DNA of 64,000 nucleotides, from positions 58,834 to 122,833 of the forward strand of contig JAOVVO010000185.1 of NCBI GenBank assembly GCA_028564675.1. Direction: 5' to 3'. This DNA comes from Onchocerca lupi. Taxonomy: Eukaryota; Nematoda; Chromadorea; Rhabditida; Onchocercidae. Below the pieces are notes generated by a model. That model saw only the letters and a program-made list of their open reading frames with translations, searched no databases and had not been told where the DNA came from. Position 1 is the stretch's first letter. Every line of letters starts with the position of its first letter. Position numbers and translations under genes: made by a program. Positions 1 to 11,500 of the stretch are shown here, piece by piece.

Positions 1-691
1 CTTTATGCTATTTACAAGGCAGAATTAAAATGGACTCTCACAGAAATTAATTCAACTTAAAAAAAATGTTCACAAAAAACAAAGCAGATGCTTCCTGAAG
101 TATTTACTTTTGCAGCATGTTTTTAAAAAAAGTTTTTTTATGGAAACAATATATTATCGTATATTTTTTAATTTTCTCTCGCGAACTTATGAAAGTTTAA
201 AAACTCGGTATTTTTAGTATTTTAATCTACAATTTATTTTTAAATATGATACCTCTTATGTTACATCAGACGATCTCTTCTATTGCTGCTAAAGAAATAT
301 TTGGAATTTTTTTCTTACAAAATCTGTCATTTGATAAGTCCAGAAATTTCATTTTTCAAATATGTTAAAAGTATCAAAATAAGTATACCTGTCGGAAAAT
401 GAATAATCTTAACGAAAATGATTTTCTATTTAAGGAAATCAAAAATCTGAAAGTTCTCCTTCCCAAATTCTGTCATAAAAACAATTATTTTCTACCTGTA
501 CCAACATTTTAATCTATAATCTTTTTTCATTTTCATGTGTTTTTAATTACAATCAAAAAAATTTATGTGAGGAGGGAAAATTTTTTCCTCGCCAAAATTA
601 TTCGTCTCAATAATTATAACTGTCGGTAATGAAATAAATAATCGTGTTTTTAAATGTTTTAAACAAAATAAATAAGCATCAATTAGCTTAC
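1..691. other. No exon seen; probably tetraspanin intron
   Basis: No further tetraspanin exon (third membrane helix or Cys-Cys-Gly loop) could be read on the minus strand here. The stretch is AT-rich with stops in all frames. Because the tetraspanin exon at 692-898 ends in a good GTAAGC donor, this is most likely part of its second intron. Confidence 0.5.
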
Positions 692-2459
692 ACCGATCAA
701 CATTCCTTGATTGAGACGCCACGCACCACAACAGCCCAATCCTCCAATCAGGGCCATCAATGTTCCAGTACCAATTAGCAGATAACATATCAACGGGAAA
801 TGATCGCTTGTTTGAGGACTGTTTGCAGTAAGAACGTCATTAACTGATCGATCCAGCAAAAGCCATAAGCCCAATACCAGTATAAATAAGCCCGAAAGCT
901 GAAATCATAGTGGAATTAAGCTCTGAAAATCCAAGAGAACTAGATTTGAGAAGATTCTACTAATTATGAGTTTCTATTAAAATAGTTCCATAAGAATCTT
1001 TACTTTTTCCAAAATTTCTTATGAGTGTGCTGAATAATAAGATGATCGAGCAGTTCCAAATCCCGATGATCAATGTATTGGCCAAGCTGGGATAACTGTC
1101 ATATCATATAGATAATTGTTTGAATTTATTTAAATTTATCGCTAATGATTTATTTCTGAGGAAAATCCAGAATTTCTAATCATTTTCAGAAGGATTATTG
1201 ATCGATTTGCTTTACTTTCGTACACTACTCGATTCCTCCAAATTTTTTTGTGAAACAAATATTTCCATTGAAAGATTTCTTTCACAAAAAAATTTTGAGA
1301 AGAAAAAAAAGAAGGAAGATTATATTTTAATTCAACGTTTGGCTCATCCCATAGCGCCAGTTCTGCTTACCAAAAATGGCCCACTTGGAGCACATATTCA
1401 ATGTCTATGCTTCATTCAAGCAAGCAAGACGTCATACTCATTGAAAGTTTGAGAATAGGTTGAAGACGTTTCGTCCCACAATTCCTCTAATCATTCGCTG
1501 CTTTACCGAATATAACTGCTTTATTACGTACTCCAGCTATCCTGAGGGAAACTTCAGAGGGAACCAGCTACTAGATAGTTCGATTAGTCTTTCGCCCCTA
1601 TACCAAAGTCAGACGATCGATTTGCACGTCAGAATCGCTTCGGACCTCCACCAGAGTTTCCTCTGGCTTCATCCTGCTCAGGTATAGTTCACCATCTTTC
1701 GGGTCCCAGCATATACGCTCTATCTCCGCCCTATTGCATGCAACATGAACGGGATTATGTTACACTATATATATATATTTTTTACGTTTGCACTGATTCA
1801 TCGCAATTTGACATTGCTCAATCACCTCATTATTCAGCATACTTTCTTTAAATAAATGAATCATTCATTTGTTTCTTTATTTCTTAAATGTAAGATTAAA
1901 GTGGCCGAAACTTCAAAGAACTACAAATCAAGCTGCAAAGGATGCAGCATTATAAAAATCCTTACGAAATATATAATTATTTAAATTGCAGTATGCATAA
2001 ATTATTTCGTCAAGTAATGGCAAATGTTCAAAGTGCTTAGCGAAGGTTTAAATTATTTGAAGATATCGGTGAATAAATTAATCACCGCTAATAACAAGCA
2101 GTAATGATAAACAGGCAGAAACAATAGAATATATTCATACTGGCTATTTGCTTTGAGCCAGAAGTCTTTTCCCAAGATTAAATTTTCAAATAAAACAGCT
2201 AATTTGGCTATAGTGTACTTTCAACCATTTGGCTTTAAAAAAGCACTCATCGATTCTTCATTCCATTTGCAATTTTTGATAGAAATTGAATGGTTTGATA
2301 AATAATTCGATGGAGTTTAATAATGAAAGTTAAAAATGAAAAAAATAAGAAAGAGAAGCAGAGAAGTGCGCCTACCCAAAAAAACAAATTGAGAAGGAAA
2401 ACGATGCTTCGCAAGGCCCAAAAACATCCTCCTCGGCTGGATGGTGACAACCGTGCCAT
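692..2459 (-). CDS. Tetraspanin, N-terminal part (2 exons, continues past left edge)
   Basis: Tetraspanins are four-helix membrane proteins that organise signalling and adhesion complexes. Exon 1 is 2459..2376 (ATG at 2459) and exon 2 is 898..692. The 1.48-kb intron has donor GTAGGC, acceptor TTTCAG and phase 0. Exon 1 gives a short cytoplasmic N-terminus and the start of helix 1 (RSIVFLLNLFFW). Exon 2 continues without a break as LSGLFILVLGLWLLL, then a short first extracellular loop, then helix 2 (YLLIGTGTLMALIGGLGCCG) with the typical cytoplasmic Cys-Cys. Exon 2 ends at a GTAAGC donor. Helices 3-4 and the large extracellular loop with its CCG motif are not in the window, so the subfamily cannot be named. 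The join across the intron restores a classic tetraspanin helix 1, which is strong support for the model. The intron carries a 28S rRNA fragment. Confidence 0.87.
1328..1745 (-). pseudogene. Fragment of nuclear 28S rRNA (diverged, partial)
   Basis: Read on the minus strand, this matches a conserved internal block of eukaryotic 28S rRNA. From about 1725 downward it shows GACCCGAAAGATGGTGAACT, then CCAGAGGAAACTCTGGTGG, CGAAAGACTAATCGAAC, TAGTAGCTGGTTCCCTC, AGTTTCCCTCAGGATAGC, GGGACGAAACG, AACCTATTCTCAAACTTT and, near 1375, TTTTTGGTAAGCAGAACTGG. The order is collinear with a real 28S molecule over about 400 nt, but there are scattered substitutions and small indels, for example in the stretch after GGAGTACG. 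Neighbouring parts of 28S, 5.8S and 18S are absent. It lies in the tetraspanin intron in the same orientation as that gene. It is a dispersed rRNA fragment, not a working rDNA unit. Both ends are approximate. Confidence 0.9.
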
Positions 2460-4650
2460 CGAACGACGATCTATCAGCGCCAACAATGACAACAACAATT
2501 GGGCAGTTAGCAACAGATGAAAGGAATGGTGAAGGAACGGCCAATTAATGAGCCAAACAGAGAGGCAGAAGGCGCGATGTGTTCACTTCAACTCTAACCT
2601 ATTCTCGAAGAATTCAAAACTTCCAAGGCTAAAAGTGCATCATCGTTGAAGATCAGCCAATAAGAAAAAAGATCACTGTTTACTTCCGAATTTTGCCCAA
2701 GATCATCTCTTCGCTACTAATTATATGGGCTTTTCTGGATTATTTGTGATTGTAAATGGCGCATTTATCCATTCAAACATGAATATCATTAAAAATATTG
2801 TGAAAAATTTTTTTTTTGTTTAAAAAAAGTCTGCAAGTGAAGCAGCTGCTAGACTTTATTGATAATGAATGTTGTCAGAGAAGGGAGGCATTTAGTTGTA
2901 TACTAAAAAAAATATTTGGACAAGTTTTGCAATCAAATTTAACTAGGATTCTTAATTTCGGCGGGAAAAACAGCACAAAGGTCAGCATATATTGACCAGA
3001 TCTAAACAACAATCATGAACTAAAAGGCCTTTTCTACAATTATCCTGATGATGTCAGAAGCACTTTTTCTCTTAGTTCTTAAATTTCAAAAAGGAAAAAA
3101 ATTCAAGAATTTAATACATGTTTTAATGCCACACATAAGCGTTAATTCGATGATATTTGCGGATTCAGCCTTCGTTATTTAAATTATTTTAAAATTGTCG
3201 AGGAAAAAGCAGTCATTTCGCTTTGCTCAATGTTTCCGCATGAAATAATTTGTCTTCCATTTTCTGATTGTAAAATTCTGACCGAACTCACTTCTCATCA
3301 AATATAACTTTCATGTATGAGCTCCGAAACATTTATTATTTTCTAAAGATCATAGAATTTGTTCTATTCTTTTACATTTCTCAAATATAATATTTAGTGA
3401 ACAACAAATGAAATAAAAATAAAATGAATGACATAATGGAAATATAATATAATAGAAAATTTCACAGCAATTTTTTCAGAAATTTTTCGGCAGATATTCG
3501 TTCGATTTTAGCAGAATCAAAACGGTTTAGCAATTTCTTTACATAAATTAATTCTCTCATACATGCAGTCTTAAATACCGTCTTTAATTCGTAGTAACAG
3601 TGCAAAAATGACTGAAATACGATTTACATGAAAGTCAAACAATAAATTAATTAATGTCTCATTGGTTATCGAGAATAAATAGTACTTCTTCAAGTAGAAC
3701 TGTGTAGGCGATACGTTAAACATATGGTAAGATCACTATTATTTGTGCAATATTGATTTGTCCGGATTTTTGAACAGATGTGAAGCAATGAATCACAAAA
3801 TAATTTAATGGCACACAGTACGAGAGCTGCTTCAATCCTTGCCATGAATTTATCTTATGATTCGATGATTATTTCAAAGTTGCAAGTTGCCAGCTTACAG
3901 TATCAAATATGGTGTTATTCAAACATTTAAAGCCGCATATCATTCATTTAATCATTCACTTATCATAAACTCTTGTTTGTTACACCTATTAGCAGTAAAC
4001 AAATGTTGAAATTAATTCTGTTTTGCGACAACAATTTATGCTTTCCTGGATCAAAAAGGATGGATGAGCTGCTTAATCACTGAATTATAAAATAAACAAG
4101 GTATTTATTGGAATATACTTTACTAACCCTCTCCAAACATGCCTTATTTGCATAGTGTTGCTTGCATGAACCATTTTTGTTTACCATGAAATTTCTCAAT
4201 CCTCATAAAATCTTATTTTGCTCAACTTGTTGTTTGCACTGATTACACTTGAAATCATTTCCTATTTATCAAATTGTCCTTCTGTTGTGTCATCTTGCTC
4301 CTTCTCTGGCTTCAAAGTGTGGAAGAGTACTGAAATTTGAATTATTCAGTTGATTCAAATCGAACTAATTTACCTTTTGTCTGTACGTTTGATATACCTT
4401 CGGATTTTTAGCATTTTTTCAAATTACTGATAATTGAAATTCTTCCAAAGAAAAAAAGGAAACTATTGCAACTTTCTTTTCTTGAACTTTTTTCTCACTT
4501 CAACCCCTTCTTGTCTGCAGTTTGTCCATTCAATTTAACTTCTCATTCTATTTGTTTAACAGTATTTCTGCAAATTTACTACTATTATTTGAAAAAAAAA
4601 AGTCAATAAAAAATACTACTTGTGAAGCCGCTTATCCATTATTTGTCAAA
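2460..4650. other. Intergenic, between divergent tetraspanin and astacin genes
   Basis: AT-rich spacer with no coding segment I can support. It must hold the upstream regions of the minus-strand tetraspanin (start 2459) and the plus-strand astacin (start 4651). The plus-strand reading frame at 2323-2520 is only the complement of tetraspanin exon 1. No clear promoter motif was recognised. Confidence 0.5.
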
Positions 4651-7600
4651 ATGATAACACTGACCTTACTTATCATTTTGCTGGCAGAAGAATTTCATGT
4701 TTATTTCACCGAAATTAATGCTATCCCACTTAACACTACTGATCTGAAGGTTTGAATTCTGTTTACTGCTTAAAATTGAAAATGGTTGGAAATAATGAAA
4801 TTAAACATGAATTGCTTACTTTAGAAACTTTAAACTCGATTAGAACTTTAATCAGAATTTGAAAGATTATATTTATTTTTGTGCGTATATGTATGATCGG
4901 AAATGTTCAAGATGAACGAAACAAATTAAAAATATTCAATAATATATGGGAAATGTGCTAAAATAAAGGAATTATCAAAAGAAAACAATTATTGTTTGAG
5001 AGTTATTCAAATACAAGAAATAAATAAGGTGTCACTCAAACATTTCATATTACTACACTAATAGAGTTCAACAATAATCAAATGCTGAGAATTTTCCAGT
5101 TTTAACTGATCTTCACATGATCAGTCTTATCCGTACTGATTTGATATGCCAAGAATTTGACGTACTAATGATTTATGAGGTAGAAATTGTCCAGTGATGA
5201 CCTCCAACGATTCACGGAACTTTCTCGTAGATCAGCATTATTTTGTCTAGTTTTCATGTGACGATTTTATCAGTCATTCATCTATTAATCTACTTTTGAT
5301 CTAGACAATGACTTAGTTTTGATTTATTTCACACTTCAATCTGCTCCCTAATTTACTTTTAATTTTTCATGTGCAGATTTAGAAGCATAAAAAAAGAAAT
5401 GCAAAAACCGTCACACTTTATAAACAAAATGTCAGATTTTTGTGTTCGCTTCTTCGACAAGCGCTCTTCGCGAGCTTCAAATTATATAAAATAACATTAA
5501 ATAATTGCATGCTTCTTCTCATTTCATGCATCCAATTAGAAAGATGGATATTTTATTCTCCTGCTAAATTAAAAAAAACTTCGTAGGTTTACTTCCTAGT
5601 ATAGACATCAAGAAAAACGAGATAACACACATGCTATTAAGCTCAATGCGATCTTATCAGACAATGACGAAATGCCTGAATACTGATAATTCATAAGAGA
5701 TTTTTTCACTTCACCACAAAAGTCTTGGAATTTTTATTTGAAACTATGGAAGAAATTAAGACATCTTATTTCCTTTAATTAACCATCTACTTATTATTAA
5801 TATCATGTTTCTCCATCGCCTAAATAAAAAGGAATAATATTTATTTAAAATATTGTTTGTACAAGCATATATTTGCAAAATTCTTCTTCAACGCCTTTCT
5901 TTATCAATAGTTAATAATCGAGCAATCGGAAGAAATAAAGGAGAAGACACAAAGCTTCATTATATGAACTTATGAAATGTTTAGAAAAAACTGAACTCAA
6001 CATCCACATCATCGGCAATTCAAATAGAAGACGAAGCATCCTACTTAACGTTGTCAAATGAAGACGACGATGACATGTATCGTGAAGATCTTTTTGAAGG
6101 CGATATTGGTTGGTTTGAAGATTTCCTAGTTTTTGAGCATATTGTCAATTTGAATAATCATCGGTTTATTGTCATCTTTGAACAACTGCCCGTTTTTACA
6201 GTACTCAGCAATAATACTACCGTAGCAAACCGTATTCCATCCATTATCTGGAACATTGCTTGCTGCAAAAGTCCGAACAACTTTTCCATTCCAAAGCTTC
6301 AAGTGCTTGCAGTACAGCACAATGCGGTAAGGCAAAAAACATTGTTATGGCCGAATGGACGAGTACCATACGTCATCTCCCCCGCATATTCCAATATCAG
6401 GTCTTTAATATTTCGATTATTTTAATGTTATTTTTCCTTCTGTTTTTGTTTACAATCAAGTTCTCATTTTTCATTTTCCAGCAAGCTTATAATTATGGAA
6501 GCGTTTAAAGAATATCGGCATCTGACATGTATACGATTTGTCCCTAAGAAATTATTCGATTTTAATTATATCTATATTGCTCCTAATGATGGCTGCTATT
6601 CAATGATTGGCAATAATGGTTTGTAGATTTTATAGTAATACTCTTTCCAACAAAATTGTTCCATAAATCAAAAATTTCTTAAACTTCTAGACGATTTTTG
6701 CTTCAAACTGATTTTATAGGAAATTATCTATCACTACTGCAAAATTGGTTTTATTTTTTTACCTTATTATTTGTAGCAATTTTAACACCTTCAAATCATG
6801 ACTAATTGCTTTTGTACAGTTTCTGAGAGTGGATTAATTGAGTCGTTTCAAATCTAAAATCATATTAAATTGTTTTCAATTCATTTGTAGGTGGTAGACA
6901 GGAAATAAGTTTGGGTGATGGATGCTTAAGAAAAGGGGTAGTAATTCATGAGCTGATGCATGTACTCGGCTTTTTCCACGAACAAAGTAAGTTTCTATAA
7001 ATCATCCAACAATTTCCTAGCAATATTGAGGTAATTTATTTAAAATTTTTTAGCATCATTTCGATTTACAGCATAAAATATTTAATTAATTTCACTTTAT
7101 TATTTATTTCACTACTTTTCTTTATCGATAACCACTTTATCAAAAGAAAAGTTTTGACAATGGATTTTTTCTGGTCATTTATTTGTTCACTAATTATATT
7201 AGCGTAACTTTTATACTGCACTACATTAAGTGAATGCAATCATTTTTTGACAGATCGCGCTGATCGTGATTTATACGTAGACATTCTCTGGGAAAACATA
7301 AAGCCATCTCTAGTTGGTAAGGATTGGTTTTTGAACTAGAGGCATGTAATATATGTTTTTCATTGTTAATTATTTCCTCTTTTCTCGAAATTGTACCATT
7401 CAAAATGTAACTAACATGGTGACCTTTGAACCTTTCTTTATCTAACAAATCAAATGAACAATTCGTCTTTTGAAAATGGCTTTTGTTTACAGAACAGTTT
7501 GATAAATATTCAGCGACCATAATTGATGATTTGGGCTCACCATACGATTATGATTCTGTGATGCACTATTCTGCAAGAGCATTCAGCAAAAATGGTAAAC

Positions 7601-8593
7601 CAACGATACTTCCCAAATCTATCGACAAAGGTTAGATATGAGGCAGAATCATTGATTTTGGATGAATCAGTGGAAGATAACGTATCAATCTGAACTTTCA
7701 ATAGCTTTTTTCGTCCCTAAAAATCCATTTCATTTAAAAATTTAAAAATTTCTTCAGCGATAAAAGCTTTTCGCTTATCTCTTTAAGACATGTATTTATA
7801 TACAAAATAAGCAGAAAATTTCTAGTCATCAAAATTGGCCAACGGCGTGGTCTTTCTCCTATTGATGTTTGGAAAATTAACAAATTATATAATTGCAATA
7901 AAAGTAAGTTCTAATCAGTTGTTATTTTCTAAGATATGATAATTGGAACACGGGCGGATAATAAATATTTAACTTGTTCTATAGTAATATTGTGCAAATG
8001 AAATGCAATAAACTGCATTTTCTTTCCTTAGAAATATCAGTGAACTCTGCTTCAAACATACAAAACCTGATAAACGGAGAGCAATTCAAAGAGCAAGAAG
8101 TGCAAGTATTTGTTCCGATCAGAGGACAATTTGCTACAACTATAAGGACTGTAACTGCTTCTTCAACGTTATCAACTCATAGTACCGTAACCATTGCCAA
8201 TAATAATAGTGCAGGAACAACTGATATCCAAGGTTTCAAAATTAATTTAAATCCTTCAACATTTTCAATACTAACTTCAATATACTATGTAAACTTATTG
8301 AAAGATTTATCGAATCTATTTGAGACATTTCATGAAGTGAAAGCTATGGTAAGACATCTCATTTTTTCAAGAATGCCATTTTAAATGGAAGAAATAATTA
8401 ATTAGTTAGTATCTAAAAATATATGCAGAAAATACGCCTTGTTTTTCTTTCAGGGTTAGCTCTTGAGAAAAAACAATACTGCAGTGATCATCATCCGTAC
8501 TGCAAAATATTGAAGACTCTTCTCAAGAATTTTTGCGTCATTTATTCACGTTTCGTGCAAGATTATTGTGCATATAGTTGCGGAAAATGTTAA
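4651..8593 (+). CDS. Secreted astacin zinc metalloprotease with ShKT domain (NAS type)
   Basis: Astacins are secreted zinc endopeptidases; in nematodes they act in hatching, moulting, cuticle processing and invasion. Exons: 4651..4749, 5985..6108, 6313..6400, 6482..6618, 6891..6986, 7254..7316, 7493..7630, 7826..7903, 8032..8232, 8454..8593. Phases close exactly (1164 nt, 387 aa plus stop). In order: a hydrophobic signal peptide (residues 1 to about 24); an acidic propeptide with FEGD (70-73), the family's inhibitory aspartate-switch motif; mature-enzyme start near VRQKTLLWPNGRVPYVIS; zinc site HELMHVLGFFHE (169-180); Met-turn SVMHY (224-228); a Ser/Thr/Asn-rich linker; and a C-terminal ShKT domain with six Cys (351, 358, 369, 380, 384, 387), the last being the final residue. 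There is no EGF or CUB domain. This layout fits the ShKT-bearing NAS subgroup of C. elegans. Exon 1, across a 1.2-kb intron, is the least certain; the exon 9 donor (GTTTCA) is weak but needed for the ShKT frame. Confidence 0.93.
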
Positions 8594-11500
8594 AAACGTT
8601 ATGTGAAATATAATCGCTTTGTAATTATGCCATTTTTTTTTTTTTTGAAATTTCAGATCAAATTTTTTGAATAAGTGGAATTTATGAATCACAAGTCATC
8701 GATGTGTTCGATTTTTTCCCATCGATCACTTTAGATATAAAAAAGTTTTTCAGCAGTTTGAAATATTTGCTGATGTGAGACTAAGCATTCCCAAATTAAT
8801 TATCATTCCTCATAGAGAGATAATTAATGCCGCTAATGGATGCATAATTCATTAAAATTATATTTCATTTTATTAATTTTGACTGTTGAGTAGAAAGTAG
8901 AAAAGACTGTCATTTTATTTCTTAAAGTCTCTTCCTGAATATAATTTATGGACTTATTGTAATCTAAGCTGGTCATCGGTTTGAATTATGTAATTTAAAT
9001 TTTTGAAATTTCAATGAATAAATTCGTTTCCCTTCATTATGCTTATCAACTATCATGTAATGATTTTAAAAATGTGAAGAATGATTTATAAAACAAACTA
9101 ACAAACAATCCTCACGAAATGATAATTATTTACACATTATTTGCAAATCCTTAAACTTACTGTTTTACTATTTCTGAGATGATTGTAAATGGATTATATA
9201 ATTAGAGATTTATGTGGAGTTTCAAAGGCCTTATAATTCATGGAAGAGAAAGTGCAAGCGAAGAAAATTCAACGGTTCGCTTGTTGTTATCCTGCAATTC
9301 ATGTACAGAACAAACCTGCAATTGTAAAAATATGAGAAAATAATTTGATTTTATTCCAACAGTGATGAAAATTCGTAAGCGATTTCTTCTAAAAGAAATG
9401 ACTTCGCTAAAATTGCGCAACTTCTCCCTTTATCCTTCAAATTCACTGCTACTGTTACCGTATTTACTTTCATATTTCCTTCTTTCATTTTTCGTTTCAC
9501 GTTCCATTTTTCGTATTTCACTTTTTGTTTTCATTTTTTGCTTTTTCAGTTCAAATTCTAAAACATCGTGGTACCAGCTCTCGTTCAGTTCCTTCAAAGT
9601 TATGTATTTAACTTCCATTCTTGACTTGCCTTTCAATTATTACTATTATTGTGATATAATATGCAAATGCTCTCTAAATTCTCAACAGAACAACTAAAAC
9701 AGTAAACCGTTTCATTTATGCATTATTTCTTCGTGACATCTCAAATTTCAATTCTTAATTATCATTCATTCTTCCCAATAACGGCCGATTTCCTGAGTAA
9801 TTTTCGGGAAATGAAAATTTGTACAGTATCAGAAGTTCTTTGAAGTATAATTTCTTTTTTTTTTTTTGTTTTCATTTCAGTAAATTTTTATTGAGATATA
9901 ATATTTGAATGAAAGTAAACATAATTCTAATTTTTGCAAGTTGTGCTCAATATATGGCATCATTGTATGAAAGCTAAGTAACTGCGATCAATGCCAAAGT
10001 ATTTGATAATTATTATAGTGCATTTTATGGCATTTTTAAAATAAATTATTTTGAAAAACTAACGAAGAGGTCAGCATGAGCATAGAAGTTGATCAAGTTT
10101 TTCTCATACAACGGACAAGAAATTCCCTTTCGAATGCTAAATTAATTAGAACTGCCAAATGACAACAACAAGATGATTCAGATTCATTTCTACTTGATCC
10201 ATTTTTCAATTCTTGGCAAAAAGCACTTCATCTCAATGACTTTGTTATTGTGTTTCATAACGAGTGAGCTTCGATTGTTTACAAGAAATACGTCTGCTCT
10301 GTTGGTGATTTCTTCAAGTATCCTAGTTATCCGTCACAATTAATCCTGATTTGGATTATGGCTTGAATTTCTTAATGATTCTTGTCGTTATTTAACTCGA
10401 AGGATTTTCACTTTCCAGATCCAAATTCAATTTGTTTTAATTTTGAAGTAAGACTGCAGGACTTGTAATTAAAGATTATTTCACCAAACATGAATCTATG
10501 TTTGTAATATCTGAGCTGACCTTTCGCAAATCTTGTAAAAGATGATGACCTCAATTTCTTTCTTTCCTTCTCATTATCCTTTGTTACCATAGCTTTCCCA
10601 TCAGATCTTTAAAATTGCTTCCTAGCTTCATGTTTTCTCATTATTCGTCAAGTGAAGTAGACAAGAGACTCGATGGATGAATACTTGAAATCCTAATGTA
10701 ATAATTAGATACATGGCCAGATTAATTGATGGAAAGAAGAGGACTCCTCAGAATCCAATATGCCCAGAGGCTCTCCTAAGCTTGTTGCGGAAAATATAAG
10801 AAGCAAAATAGCCAAAAAGGAGAAAGCTTTTCAAGCACACAATTTCTTGGCTCATTTTAACTGCTCTCTTGATTCTTCAAACTTCTTCAACTTTTTGATA
10901 GAAAACTACTCAGTTTTCAGTTTTCATTCGTTAGTCAAAGAAACTGAATTAGAGCGCAAGTTTTTTCTTCCAGATTTCCGAGGCTCAATTTAATTATATT
11001 GATTCTCGTAATTCATGAAATCCCAAAACTGCATGAAGAGAAACGGCCAAATATACAAATGAATATGTAGAGATATGATTTTGTTATCATACACATTGGT
11101 GATAAGTAAAGAAATACATCCATGCCTATAAGATTTCTTAATATATTTTAAAGATTGCTAGAAGAAATGTCCAAATGATGCATTTTTGCATTTTCAGCTT
11201 TTTTCGAACTTTCTCCTCTTTTCTCAATAGATAAACATTTCATCATTTCGTTCTTGATCAATATTATCTCGCAAGAATCATCAATAAGTCCATCGATTCA
11301 ATATTTTTTCGCATTTGCGCGATTACTGCAACGCTGCCTTCACTTCTTTTCTCGACATTAATTTGCTTAAACAAATTTTTCTCACCTTGAAAATTTGTCG
11401 ATTTTCAACGAGCAATTCAACATTCTACAGATCGAATCATACAATCCTGTCTTACCCATCTCCTGATGTGATCTGCTTCGATAGAAATTTTTGCAACAGT

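Noticed and set aside
1198..1687. Two adjacent plus-strand open frames (84 and 75 codons)
   Set aside because: They are translations of the antisense of the 28S rRNA fragment, which explains their length and odd composition.
8051..8348. Longer astacin exon 9 reading on to a GTAAGA donor at 8349
   Set aside because: Joining that donor to the ShKT exon gives an immediate stop (GGT TAG). The GTTTCA donor at 8233 keeps the frame and completes the six-Cys ShKT domain.
10234..10270. Short translated match FVIVFHNE, stop, AS, like the GalNAc-transferase motif IIVFHNEAxS
   Set aside because: Only about seven residues match, the motif is followed by a stop, and no other GalNAc-transferase block (catalytic DxH, lectin) is found on either side. 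Most likely chance.
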